From the NCBI GenBank assembly GCA_018826075.1, contig JAHKAJ010000006.1, forward strand, positions 1-42,623: a DNA stretch of 42,623 bases. Direction: 5' to 3'. Position numbers and translations under genes: made by a program. The stretch comes from Candidatus Omnitrophota bacterium. Its GTDB lineage: Bacteria > Omnitrophota > Gorgyraeia > Duberdicusellales > 4484-171. Within the stretch, counting starts at the first letter, position 1. Each line of letters begins with the position of its first letter. The notes beneath the pieces are model-generated. The model did not search any database. It was given only the letters and a program-made list of their open reading frames with translations, and was not told where the DNA came from. This document shows, in pieces, positions 16,598-23,987 of the stretch.

Positions 16598-17203
16598 TTA
16601 GTTTGTATCCGGATATAAAAGTTGCCTAAAATCGCCTCCACAAGAAGCACCATTTGTTCTATCAGAGCAGAAATAACGAACAATACCAGTAGAAATATTG
16701 CCATCGTCAAGCTTCTCATCTATGAATAAAGCCGAGGCAGCAGGAACTTGACAGTTAAATTCTGAAGCTGTTGAACCAAGCGAAAAATAACAATCATTAC
16801 CCATTTCCATATCCAAATCCGGAAGATCAGAATCTTCTCCGCGCAGGCTCCAGCCGGTGGGAGTTTTATAGTTAACATTTCTACTTATCCAATACATACC
16901 CCCCCAAGGATGAGCAATAGCTTTTTCCAAATACGGACCATCCCAACCAACTACATTTGTAGAGTTAGTTATCAAACCGGCATCTTCTATTCTTCGAGCA
17001 CCGGTCGTAGCGGTTCCCGGCCACTTACCGGAATCAGCATAAAAGGCTCCGCAGGCCGCCTTTATGGCTTTCCAATCTGCAAAAGCCCGAGCAACCTTGG
17101 CTTTCTCAATAGCTTTGAAGGCATTGGGGGCAATGATTGCAGCTAGGATAGCAATGATGGCGATTACTACGATAAGTTCAATGAGGGTGAAGTATTTTTT
17201 CAT
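16598..17203 (-). CDS. Pseudopilin, HPWGG subfamily
   Basis: 201 aa. The leader MKKY puts tyrosine at -1. After FTLIE and the shared helix come ADSGKWPGTATTG, VVGWDGPYLEKAIAHPWGG, a Cys pair (CYFSLGSTASEFNC), PAASALFIDEKLDDGNISTG, and a Cys pair near the C-terminus. ATG 17203 lies 9 nt after TATAAT, again predicting a leaderless mRNA. First of the three-gene pilin row; 44 bp separate it from the next pilin, which has its own promoter. Confidence 0.88.
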   Translation of the reverse strand: MKKYFTLIELIVVIAIIAILAAIIAPNAFKAIEKAKVARAFADWKAIKAACGAFYADSGKWPGTATTGARRIEDAGLITNSTNVVGWDGPYLEKAIAHPWGGMYWISRNVNYKTPTGWSLRGEDSDLPDLDMEMGNDCYFSLGSTASEFNCQVPAASALFIDEKLDDGNISTGIVRYFCSDRTNGASCGGDFRQLLYPDTN

Positions 17204-17212
17204 CGTAATAAT

Positions 17213-17218
17213 ATTATA
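17213..17218 (-). promoter_or_regulatory. Extended -10 promoter, leaderless pilin transcript
   Basis: TGGTATAAT on the minus strand, 9 nt before ATG 17203. A weak -35 (TTATCC) lies 16 nt upstream, inside the end of the neighbouring gene. Confidence 0.55.
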
Positions 17219-17226
17219 CCACCCTT

Positions 17227-17607
17227 TTAAGGCTGGATAAAGCCCTTATAAGGCTCTTCTTCTCTGACTTCCACTTCACTGGAAAGTTTAAGAAAAGGTT
17301 GGCTGATCTGATTATCAATAATGTAATAATAAGCGTTTTGCGGAGCAAGTTTTTGGGCTTCTCCAGCATTGCTGACAACCTCTCCTTTTTCTTTCCAGAC
17401 AACCCCGCTGATCTTACCCAGAAAAATCCCCCTTAAAGGAATCGGATGAGAATCATTATTGTAGGCGGCCTTATCCACAGAAACGCAGTAAGGGTTTTTC
17501 GAACCCTTGCAGATATCCTGCCAGCGAGGCTGCTCTTCAGCAAAAACTAAAAGCTGACATAAAATAATTACGGCTACAAAAATTAATAGAAATTTCAAAC
17601 TCTTCAT
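17227..17607 (-). CDS. Small secreted protein of unknown function
   Basis: 126 aa from ATG 17607, chosen for AGGAGG 4 nt upstream and for the signal peptide that starts there (MKSLKFLLIFVAVIILCQLL, cut near VFA-EE). The mature part has ICKGSKNPYC with two cysteines, then a region rich in hydrophilic residues and YYYIIDNQISQPFLKL. I do not recognise a family. It follows the GT2 gene with a short overlap of its alternative start, so it is probably cotranscribed with the two glycosyltransferases. Confidence 0.7.
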   Translation of the reverse strand: MKSLKFLLIFVAVIILCQLLVFAEEQPRWQDICKGSKNPYCVSVDKAAYNNDSHPIPLRGIFLGKISGVVWKEKGEVVSNAGEAQKLAPQNAYYYIIDNQISQPFLKLSSEVEVREEEPYKGFIQP

Positions 17608-17615
17608 CTTACCTC

Positions 17616-18329
17616 CTAGGATTGCCGGCAAAGAGCATATTTAATAATCACAAAAACTGCCCAAAAACCATCCCGCCAGTTTATTTTTTTACCCTGCTGG
17701 TAAGTCCTACCACTGTAAGAAATACCCACTTCATAGATCCGGCATTTTAATTCTGCAATTTTAGCGGTAATCTCTGCTTCGACCCCGAACCGGTTCTCCT
17801 CCAGCTTAATCTTATCCAGGGTAGATTTTCGAAAAGCCTTATAACAAGTCTCCATATCGGTAAGGGTTAAATTGGTAAAGATATTGGAAAGACGAGTAAG
17901 GAATTTATTCCCGACCATATGCCAGAAATATAACACCCGGTGTTCCTGGGAACCGACAAAACGCGAACCGTAAACCACATCAGCTTTTCCTTCAAGGATA
18001 GGCTTGATTATCCTGGGATATTCAGCCGGATCGTATTCTAGATCTGCATCCTGGATAATAACGATATCTCCCTTGGCCTCGGCAAAACCTTTACGCAAAG
18101 CCGCACCCTTGCCAAGATTTTTTTCATGGTAAATCACTTTACTTACTTTATGACTGATCTCCTTTTCGATGATCTCTTTGGTCCCGTCAGTAGAGCCGTC
18201 ATCGATCAAGATTATTTCTTTATTTTTAACCGGAGACTGGACCACCTTCTCAACAGCTTCCTTAAGAAAGTGCTTTTCGTTAAAACAAGGTATTACGATC
18301 GATAAAAGAAAATCATCAGACATTTGCAT
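17616..18329 (-). CDS. Family 2 glycosyltransferase (polyprenyl-phosphate sugar synthase-like)
   Basis: 237 aa, soluble GT-A fold. Motifs are [28 protein letters not shown] and [11 protein letters not shown], which carries the DxD metal site. ETCYKAFR and the end [21 protein letters not shown] are typical of the DPM1/GtrB-like branch that loads a sugar onto a lipid carrier. It directly follows a GT-C type membrane glycosyltransferase, a natural user of such a donor. No C-terminal membrane helices of the GtrB type are present. Confidence 0.88.
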   Translation of the reverse strand: MQMSDDFLLSIVIPCFNEKHFLKEAVEKVVQSPVKNKEIILIDDGSTDGTKEIIEKEISHKVSKVIYHEKNLGKGAALRKGFAEAKGDIVIIQDADLEYDPAEYPRIIKPILEGKADVVYGSRFVGSQEHRVLYFWHMVGNKFLTRLSNIFTNLTLTDMETCYKAFRKSTLDKIKLEENRFGVEAEITAKIAELKCRIYEVGISYSGRTYQQGKKINWRDGFWAVFVIIKYALCRQS

Positions 18330-18344
18330 GGCTAGCTTCTCCCG

Positions 18345-19493
18345 TTAATTATAAAGTTTCAAATAACTAACAAATGAGTTTAGGCTTGAACCTACAACCA
18401 AAACCGAATAGGAAACGATGAAAAAAAGATGTAAAATTTTTACTTTCTTAAGAGAGTTAATACCCCTGATAATAAAATAAAAAACGAAAGGCGCAAAAAA
18501 TAAAGTTACTCTTTCTCCGGTAAAAGGGTATTTTTTCAATATTCCTAATACTAGCAATTCAACGAAAATGATTAGGCCTATGGCATCAAGATCCCAAACC
18601 TTAAGGCGGTTTACCCACAAAGACCGCAAACCCCGAGCAAGAAGAGAAATCACAAAAAAAGGTATTACAAAAGAAGCGGCACGTTTTAAAAAATCAATGT
18701 TGCCAAACCACCAAGTGGCGATTTTTCGTAAGCCTTCGCCGAAAGATTTAAAAAAACTGTATATTGAATCAGTGGAAACAAAATAATCGCTCCAATAAGA
18801 AAAAAGCGCCGCGCTTGAAAAATTATGGCGAAGATCAACAAAATAGACAGTGATCGCGGATAAAACAGAAAAGACCGTGTAAGTAATGAAAAGGTAAGTT
18901 ATTTTTTTGTTTTTCAAGCCGGCCAGTAAAAAATTACTGCTGACAATCCAAAAAACCAAAAAACCGGCATAGGATAAAAAAAGAGTAAAAGGAAGCAGCA
19001 AGGTCGCCCAGACGAATGGCCGGGAAAAACCTCCGGCTATCTGCCGAGGCTGATAGTCGAGATAAAGGCAGAATAAAGCTACTACCAATACATCCAGGGA
19101 ATATTGTTTTAGCTCAGCCGAATAATAGCTGAAAGCATAGACGCTGCTCAAAGAAAATAAGGCCAGCAAATATAGCCCTGGAGTCAGGGCTATTTTATAA
19201 AGCTTCCTCCAGATAAAAAATGCCGCTAACATGCTGACCAAGGGGAAAAACCGCAAAGTTAAAACATTGAATCCGAAACCCTCTCCAAACAGCTTGATTA
19301 AGTTAAGATACACTCTAGGAAAAGCCTGACTATCTCTAAGCGGTCCGAAAATTTGAAAATAGGTTAAATTCTTTATATTATTGAAAACAAATTGTTCATC
19401 TTGCCAAAGGGGCCGCTGAGAAAAATAATGGGATAAACAAAGAAGAATAAACCAAAACACGCAGACAACCGTTAAAATTTTATAGGTTTTCAT
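18345..19493 (-). CDS. Multi-pass membrane glycosyltransferase (GT-C, PMT/ArnT-like)
   Basis: 382 aa with about nine hydrophobic helices. After the first helix comes an external loop RPLWQDEQFVFNNI; the acidic DE pair there corresponds to the catalytic acidic residue of PMT/ArnT-type GT-C enzymes. They use lipid-linked sugars outside the cytoplasmic membrane. The C-terminal helical part is short, and no periplasmic domain is seen. The acceptor is unknown. 15 bp upstream of the GT2 gene, so a donor-maker/donor-user pair is likely. Confidence 0.75.
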   Translation of the reverse strand: MKTYKILTVVCVFWFILLCLSHYFSQRPLWQDEQFVFNNIKNLTYFQIFGPLRDSQAFPRVYLNLIKLFGEGFGFNVLTLRFFPLVSMLAAFFIWRKLYKIALTPGLYLLALFSLSSVYAFSYYSAELKQYSLDVLVVALFCLYLDYQPRQIAGGFSRPFVWATLLLPFTLFLSYAGFLVFWIVSSNFLLAGLKNKKITYLFITYTVFSVLSAITVYFVDLRHNFSSAALFSYWSDYFVSTDSIYSFFKSFGEGLRKIATWWFGNIDFLKRAASFVIPFFVISLLARGLRSLWVNRLKVWDLDAIGLIIFVELLVLGILKKYPFTGERVTLFFAPFVFYFIIRGINSLKKVKILHLFFIVSYSVLVVGSSLNSFVSYLKLYN

Positions 19494-19502
19494 TTGTAAT
19501 AT

Positions 19503-20333
19503 TCAAGGGATTGCCCTAAATTCAGCTTCTGCCTTTTGAACCCCATAAGCATTACCCCCAACCTTGTAGAGTTCTATAGCTTTCTTAAGGTAATCTTTAG
19601 CCTCCTGGGGTTTGCCTAAATCACGAAAAGCTAGCCCCAGGTTATAAGCAGAATCTGCATTTTGGGGGTCGATCTGAAAAGCTTGTTGGTAGCAAATGAC
19701 TGCTTCCGGGTAGCGGTTTAAAAAAAAGTAAGTAGAGCCGAGATTGTTGTAGGCTGGCACATAATCCAGATTAGCATGGATAGCCTTTTCAAAATAAGGA
19801 ATCGCCTGTTGATATTGGCGCTGGAGCGAATAAACAACACCAATATTATCATAAGCCTCGGCATACCCAGGATTTATCTCGATTGCCCGGTTAAAACTGT
19901 CTATGGCCTGGTCGTATTTAGCAAATTCAATATACACGAAGCCGATCCCGGTATAAGCTTCGAAAGATTCGGGGTCAATTTTAAGAACTTCCTGGAATTC
20001 GACAATGGCCTGGTCAAACTGACGGGTTTCTAAGTATTTTTCAGCCTGGCCATAGTGATTAAGCCAATCCTGGCTAAAAACCCTTTCTTCCTTAAAATTA
20101 TTTTCAGAAGTTGCTTCGGAAGAAGAAAAAGTTATTTTTTCTCCGTCAATAGTCTCTATGGTTTCCCGGTAATATTTTATTGCTACGCCGCTGACTTCAA
20201 CTTTTATAAACTCAGGGGTCTGCTTAACTATTTTTCCATTTATAACTTTACCGTTTTTAAGAACGATCTCCTCACCAAAAACTAAAACAGTAAAAATAAT
20301 AAACAGGGTTAAAACAATTAATCCTTTACCCAT
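19503..20333 (-). CDS. Secreted TPR protein with LKNG domain
   Basis: 276 aa. Signal peptide at residues 1-20, then a ~45-residue beta domain EEIVLKNGKVINGKIV...IKVEVSGVAIKYY...IETIDG that also starts the protease at 13551-14894. Residues ~90-265 hold about five tetratricopeptide repeats (AYTGIGFVYIEFAKYDQAI, AYDNIGVVYSLQRQYQQAI, AYNNLGSTYFFLNRYPEAV). It likely acts as a protein-binding scaffold in the periplasm. No Shine-Dalgarno precedes the ATG. It lies in the run 21133-17227 between a repeat protein and the glycosyltransferases. Confidence 0.82.
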   Translation of the reverse strand: MGKGLIVLTLFIIFTVLVFGEEIVLKNGKVINGKIVKQTPEFIKVEVSGVAIKYYRETIETIDGEKITFSSSEATSENNFKEERVFSQDWLNHYGQAEKYLETRQFDQAIVEFQEVLKIDPESFEAYTGIGFVYIEFAKYDQAIDSFNRAIEINPGYAEAYDNIGVVYSLQRQYQQAIPYFEKAIHANLDYVPAYNNLGSTYFFLNRYPEAVICYQQAFQIDPQNADSAYNLGLAFRDLGKPQEAKDYLKKAIELYKVGGNAYGVQKAEAEFRAIP

Positions 20334-20358
20334 AGTTAATGTTGGCTTTAAAAGTTGG

Positions 20359-20820
20359 TCAATCCCCAGACATTTTTCCGGTTCCTTTAAGCATTAAATA
20401 GTGAAAACGAGCCTGGTCTTCTTCGGGAAGCAAATTAATCCCCTTATAATTAAGCATCCGCATCCTCTCGACATCCTTAGCATCAAAATGTTTACTTCCC
20501 TTGTAGGCAAATTTTTCCTGTAATGCCCTTAACTCATCTTTTTCATAAGGAGGCAGCATCCGCATGCCTTTCAACATTAGGTTATTTAATTCGGTAAGTT
20601 CGACATCCAAAAGCCTAAACTCGATATCATTAAATTTACCGATAGCCTCCTCTTTAGTCCGAAGGATAAAATCTCCGTATGTTTTAAGTGGGCTTTGGAA
20701 TTTCTTAAAAGCAATCAAGACAACAACGGCAGCAACGATAATAAGAAGGCTGTAGTTAAACTCTCTTACACTGCGGGAAAGCTTGCTAACTGAACCTTTA
20801 TTCTTCCGGGGTAAGGTCAT
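20359..20820 (-). CDS. Single-pass membrane protein with internal LxxKG repeats
   Basis: 153 aa from ATG 20820, chosen for GAAGAG just upstream; the first codons overlap the end of the TIGR04073 gene by 23 nt. One membrane helix YSLLIIVAAVVVLIAF lies near residues 23-38. The C-terminal half repeats a motif: LMLKGMRMLPPYEKDELRAL, MRMLNYKGINLLPEEDQARF, then LMLKGTGKMSGD. No family recognised. Neighbours suggest an envelope role. Confidence 0.6.
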   Translation of the reverse strand: MTLPRKNKGSVSKLSRSVREFNYSLLIIVAAVVVLIAFKKFQSPLKTYGDFILRTKEEAIGKFNDIEFRLLDVELTELNNLMLKGMRMLPPYEKDELRALQEKFAYKGSKHFDAKDVERMRMLNYKGINLLPEEDQARFHYLMLKGTGKMSGD

Positions 20821-21133
20821 TATACTCTTCAGTAAGCACAAACTCCGGCTCAATTAACGGCCGATAGGGCGGGATCGGGAAGGTCACTAGCTCTACCAAC
20901 CCCCAAGCACTCCTGCCCAAAAAACAGGCAAAGCCTCTTGGTACTCCGTAAAAAAGCCCGGCTGTACAACCCGACTCCTCCCTGATCAATCCCATCTGGC
21001 GAGGGATCTCGGTGACACCGAGAAGCAGATTAGAGGCGCCGCGGCCGAACTTACGCAAGGCATTATAATCTTGCGCGTATAGCGGAAGGATAAATAATTG
21101 GATTATCACTGCTAAAATAACAACTTTTTTCAC
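20798..21133 (-). CDS. Exosortase system-associated protein, TIGR04073 type
   Basis: 111 aa. GTG 21133 is the start: AAGGAGG lies 7 nt upstream, and the -10 box at 21156-21161 overlaps the earlier ATG at 21157, which rules that start out. Signal peptide, then LRKFGRGASNLLLGVTEIPRQM, LFYGVPRGFACFLGRSAWGL and VELVTFPIPPYRPLIEPEF. This pattern matches the TIGR04073 family seen in genomes with exosortase/PEP-CTERM sorting. The role of the family is unknown. No exosortase or PEP-CTERM protein is in the window. Confidence 0.85.
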   Translation of the reverse strand: MKKVVILAVIIQLFILPLYAQDYNALRKFGRGASNLLLGVTEIPRQMGLIREESGCTAGLFYGVPRGFACFLGRSAWGLVELVTFPIPPYRPLIEPEFVLTEEYNDLTPEE

Positions 21134-21155
21134 TAGACACCTCCTTGTTACATTC

Positions 21156-21161
21156 ATTATA
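21156..21161 (-). promoter_or_regulatory. Promoter of the TIGR04073 gene
   Basis: TGGTATAAT with TTTACC 16 nt upstream (21178-21183) on the minus strand; leader of about 16 nt carrying AAGGAGG. Confidence 0.55.
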
Positions 21162-21208
21162 CCAAAAATATCTTCAAGGTAAAGAACGTCCGAACCAACA
21201 CAGCCAAA

Positions 21209-21670
21209 CTATTGTTCTGAACCGGTAAGTAAAGGCAAGAACAATGCCGGTATCATCAACGGCACCATAATCTTAAAAAAATCGGTTATCCCGGAAACAA
21301 ACTCAGGGTTAGAAAACCCCAGACTTAAACCTTCTTTAACTTTAAGAGCTAAAACAAAAATAATAAACAGCCAAATCGAAAATAAAATATAGATGACACC
21401 TATCCGGGCATTAGTTTTAAGGCTGATAATCGCCAAGGCTGATAAAAGGTACATTGAACCAATGAATAAAGATAAAAGAGAAAAAGCTTCAGTAGAAAAT
21501 ATCCCGGCAAAAAGAAATTCAACTATCTTGTATTGCTGGCCTAAAGCAGCTAAATAATCACGCAAGAATCCCGAGAAAAAACTTCCCAAAAGGCACAAGC
21601 TATAGGCCAGTAAGATCAAACCGATCAACACCCTTGATATTTTTAGAAAAACTACGCCGGCTTTAGCCAT
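21209..21670 (-). CDS. Four-helix membrane protein, unknown
   Basis: 153 aa, four hydrophobic segments: near residues 9-36, 57-82 (FSLLSLFIGSMYLLSALAII), 86-110 and 130-147. No charged catalytic residues inside the helices and no family recognised; DoxX-like size and layout but without convincing motifs. GGGGGAG lies just before the ATG. It follows the lone receiver gene by 14 bp. Confidence 0.65.
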   Translation of the reverse strand: MAKAGVVFLKISRVLIGLILLAYSLCLLGSFFSGFLRDYLAALGQQYKIVEFLFAGIFSTEAFSLLSLFIGSMYLLSALAIISLKTNARIGVIYILFSIWLFIIFVLALKVKEGLSLGFSNPEFVSGITDFFKIMVPLMIPALFLPLLTGSEQ

Positions 21671-21684
21671 ATCTCCCCCTTAGC

Positions 21685-22074
21685 TTAATTATTTTTTTCA
21701 TCCCCCATCCCCAAAGAACAAACTAAATTGATTCCGCTTACAATATCGCTTATGCTTACTGGTTTAACTAAATAGGTGTCAGCTTGAGACTGATAGCCTT
21801 GTTTCATATCCGAAAGAGCGTCTTTGGCTGAAAGGATTATCGTAGGGGTAAACAACTTTTCTTCCTGGCGCAGCCACTTCAAAACTTCCCAACCGTCTAA
21901 AACCGGCATGGCTAAATCAAGGATGATCACATCAGGCTTTTCGGACTTTATCTTTTCTTTGGCTTCCAGGCCGTCGAAAGCACAAACAGCATGAAAGCCC
22001 TCTTTAATCAGGCCTCTTTGCAGGAATTCGACTACTTCCCGTTCATCATCAACAATAAGAACTTTTATCGGCAT
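21685..22074 (-). CDS. Single-domain response regulator (receiver only)
   Basis: 129 aa, one receiver domain and no output domain. D9/D10 form the acidic pocket, D53 (ILDLAMPVLDGW) is the phosphoacceptor, S82 is the switch position and K104 (YLVKP) the conserved lysine. Such proteins act by phospho-dependent binding or as phosphate shuttles. No histidine kinase is next to it in this window. The ATG has no clear Shine-Dalgarno. Confidence 0.92.
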   Translation of the reverse strand: MPIKVLIVDDEREVVEFLQRGLIKEGFHAVCAFDGLEAKEKIKSEKPDVIILDLAMPVLDGWEVLKWLRQEEKLFTPTIILSAKDALSDMKQGYQSQADTYLVKPVSISDIVSGINLVCSLGMGDEKNN

Positions 22075-22107
22075 TTTTTCTTTTAGTTAAAAAACTTTGC
22101 TTAAAAC

Positions 22108-22431
22108 CTAATCGGAACATTTGTTTTGGCTGCAGCCGTTTGATCCTTGAAGCTGGCTGGAAAACTGAATATCTACGACATCGCCTTTTTCAAAGTAGAC
22201 AAATAATTCTCCGGTCTGAGAAAAATTATAAAGCCAGACTTCTTTACGGCGATAATGATTGACTTCCCGGGGATTACCCAATAGTTTGACTACCTCCCGC
22301 ATCGAATCACCTTTAACAATATAGCCAAAGGGAGTAGTAAAACTTCTCCCTTTACTGACAGCCGGGCTGCGATAACAGCCGCCAACTAACAGAATCAAAG
22401 CAATCAAGCTTAATTTAGCCGAAACTTTCAC
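22108..22431 (-). CDS. Small lipoprotein with SmpA/BamE-like domain
   Basis: 107 aa, GTG start 6 nt after a TATAAT box, so a leaderless mRNA is predicted. The signal peptide ends in the lipobox VGGC (Cys19). The mature part has KGDSMREVVKLLGNPREVNHY, EVWLYNF and ELFVYFEKGDVVDIQF, the same pattern as the lipoprotein at 7346-7681. C-terminal tail with Cys residues (GCSQNKC). Outer-membrane lipoprotein likely; specific function unknown. Confidence 0.75.
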   Translation of the reverse strand: MKVSAKLSLIALILLVGGCYRSPAVSKGRSFTTPFGYIVKGDSMREVVKLLGNPREVNHYRRKEVWLYNFSQTGELFVYFEKGDVVDIQFSSQLQGSNGCSQNKCSD

Positions 22432-22437
22432 CGAATA

Positions 22438-22443
22438 ATTATA
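22438..22443 (-). promoter_or_regulatory. -10 box of the leaderless lipoprotein gene
   Basis: TATAAT on the minus strand, 6 nt before GTG 22431; preceded by GAGG, so not an extended -10. Confidence 0.45.
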
Positions 22444-22457
22444 CCTCTATTTAGGCC

Positions 22458-22769
22458 CTAAATCAACTCGAAACCCTTTTGCTTAACCGACAGGATGTCG
22501 ATAATCTCTTTTTTACCCATCCGGCCTTCGGTTTTCAAATAAGCCTCTAAATAATTACGGGGAATAATACAGCTGGGCGGCGAAAAAAACCGGACAATAT
22601 ACCAATGATGCTTAGGCCGGTAAGTCACCCCGTCGACTTTACGCTTTAAACCGATTTCTTTGATTAACTCCTCTACTATTTGCTTAACTGTATCTTCAGT
22701 ACAATGGGTACTTTTTGCTACTGTTCCCTGGCCAAACCAATCGCCGATTTTTTTAAATATCCCGCCCAT
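22458..22769 (-). CDS. Hypothetical small protein, 103 aa
   Basis: AGGAGG lies 8 nt before the ATG, which sits 17 nt inside the upstream gene. The product is soluble and mixed alpha/beta: VKQIVEELIKEIGLKRKVDG, then HHWYIVRFFSPPSCIIPRNY, then a charged helix. Two cysteines. No family recognised. Confidence 0.65.
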   Translation of the reverse strand: MGGIFKKIGDWFGQGTVAKSTHCTEDTVKQIVEELIKEIGLKRKVDGVTYRPKHHWYIVRFFSPPSCIIPRNYLEAYLKTEGRMGKKEIIDILSVKQKGFELI

Positions 22770-22977
22770 TTTTTTTCCTCCTGGTTAAAAAATAGCGCAT
22801 CCCCAAAGCAATAGAAAAACCCAAAACCGCCGAGACCACAACAACCCTGAACTTTGCTTTCAAGGAAATTGGCAGAGAAAGCAACATGACCAGCAAAATC
22901 AAACCGACCAAAGAAGATATCCTCGGGTATTGTTTAAGAAAATTAAAAAAAGTCGTTTCCGGTAATTTTAACTTCAT
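22753..22977 (-). CDS. Small two-helix membrane protein, 74 aa
   Basis: Two hydrophobic segments: SSLVGLILLVMLLSLPISL and VVVVSAVLGFSIALGMRYFL, ending in a basic tail RRKKNGRDI. The start directly follows the SemiSWEET-like gene (3-bp gap) without a Shine-Dalgarno, so coupling is likely. Function unknown. Confidence 0.6.
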   Translation of the reverse strand: MKLKLPETTFFNFLKQYPRISSLVGLILLVMLLSLPISLKAKFRVVVVSAVLGFSIALGMRYFLTRRKKNGRDI

Positions 22978-22980
22978 GGT

Positions 22981-23244
22981 TTAAACTGCTGCTTTCCTGC
23001 GGTAAGCCAAAACAAAAATAACTACCAAGGTAAAAAGGACCAGGTTAACTATATTAAAAACTCTCCAAACCGGGTCTTTAGAGGCGAAAGCCGAGGGAGC
23101 CATAAAGAGAAAACAGGTCCAAACACCCAAAGCCCAGTAAAGGCTGATGTCACGCGAAGACTTTCTTTTTATAATCCGCACGATCAAAGGGATATTCCAT
23201 AAAGGCAAAACCACTGCGGCTACAAGGGCTATTTTTTCAATCAT
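22981..23244 (-). CDS. SemiSWEET/PQ-loop-like small membrane protein
   Basis: 87 aa, three hydrophobic helices. The first carries PLWNIPLIVRIIKRKSSRDI and SLYWALGVW, which resemble the PQ-loop triple-helix unit of bacterial SemiSWEET sugar transporters: proline kink, basic cytoplasmic loop, S-x-D-I-S. SemiSWEETs work as homodimers. The exact PQ pair is replaced by P-L, so transport of sugar is a guess. AAGGA precedes the ATG. Confidence 0.7.
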   Translation of the reverse strand: MIEKIALVAAVVLPLWNIPLIVRIIKRKSSRDISLYWALGVWTCFLFMAPSAFASKDPVWRVFNIVNLVLFTLVVIFVLAYRRKAAV

Positions 23245-23263
23245 TTTAAATCCTTTTTAAAAA

Positions 23264-23425
23264 TCACTGTTTTTGTTTAAGTAAACTCAAGACCTCCTCA
23301 AGCTGTTTTGAAATCCGGCGCAAAAGCTCTATCTGCTCATTTTGAATACGCTCCTGGCTTCTCTGGATCTCTTTAGCCTGGCTAGCCATCTTGGACAAAT
23401 CACCTAGTTTGTTAAAGTCAAACAT
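23264..23425 (-). CDS. Short coiled-coil protein, 53 aa
   Basis: ATG 23425 has AGGAG upstream; an earlier in-frame ATG is less well supported. The opening MFDFNKLGDLSKMASQAKEI looks like the N-terminal helix of YbaB/EbfC nucleoid proteins, but the beta part is absent. The rest is an amphipathic helix (LLRRISKQLEEVLSLLKQKQ). Possibly a small oligomerising protein. Confidence 0.55.
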   Translation of the reverse strand: MFDFNKLGDLSKMASQAKEIQRSQERIQNEQIELLRRISKQLEEVLSLLKQKQ

Positions 23426-23435
23426 GAACTTTCTC

Positions 23436-23978
23436 CTAATCAGTTTCAATCATGAAATAAGATAATTCGCCAGGAACCCCTGGCAGATTTTCCCTGACAG
23501 AACCATTAGATGTATTATTGTCATCAATAAGTTCATCTATTCTCAACAGCGAATCATAAGGGATTTTAGCCTGATTGTTGGCATAGCCAGTACCCGGCTT
23601 ATCATCGTCTAAATACAGCCAACAGCCTGACTGATTTTCCCAACCAGCATTATCCTGCAGACAGAAATAGCCGATTCCGCCGCCCCAGGGATGGGTACCA
23701 TAATTCTCTAAATACGGCCCGTCCCAACCAGAAACCCCTGAATCATCAAGCAAAGCATTAAAGGTTCCCAAAGGGTCATAGCCGTTATAATCCGGCGGCC
23801 ATTGGCCGGTATCAGCACGATAAGCCAGAAAAGCAGTCTTCACTGTTTTCATTAGAGCAATTGCTCTGGAAATCTTTGCCTTTTCAATAGCCTTAAAAGC
23901 ATTAGGAGCGATAATCGCAGCAAGGATGGCGATAATTGCAATGACTACAATCAACTCAATCAGAGTAAATGACTTCAT
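23436..23978 (-). CDS. Pseudopilin, HPWGG subfamily
   Basis: 180 aa, shortest of the six. The leader is only MKS with serine at -1, then FTLIE and the shared helix. The domain has ADTGQWPPDYNGYDP, GVSGWDGPYLENYGTHPWGG, a Cys pair, LYLDDDKPGTGYANNQAKIP and IDELIDDNNTSNGS. It lies 9 bp after aroC, so it may be expressed from the amino acid unit. No Shine-Dalgarno. Confidence 0.87.
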   Translation of the reverse strand: MKSFTLIELIVVIAIIAILAAIIAPNAFKAIEKAKISRAIALMKTVKTAFLAYRADTGQWPPDYNGYDPLGTFNALLDDSGVSGWDGPYLENYGTHPWGGGIGYFCLQDNAGWENQSGCWLYLDDDKPGTGYANNQAKIPYDSLLRIDELIDDNNTSNGSVRENLPGVPGELSYFMIETD

Positions 23979-23987
23979 TAGATGTTT

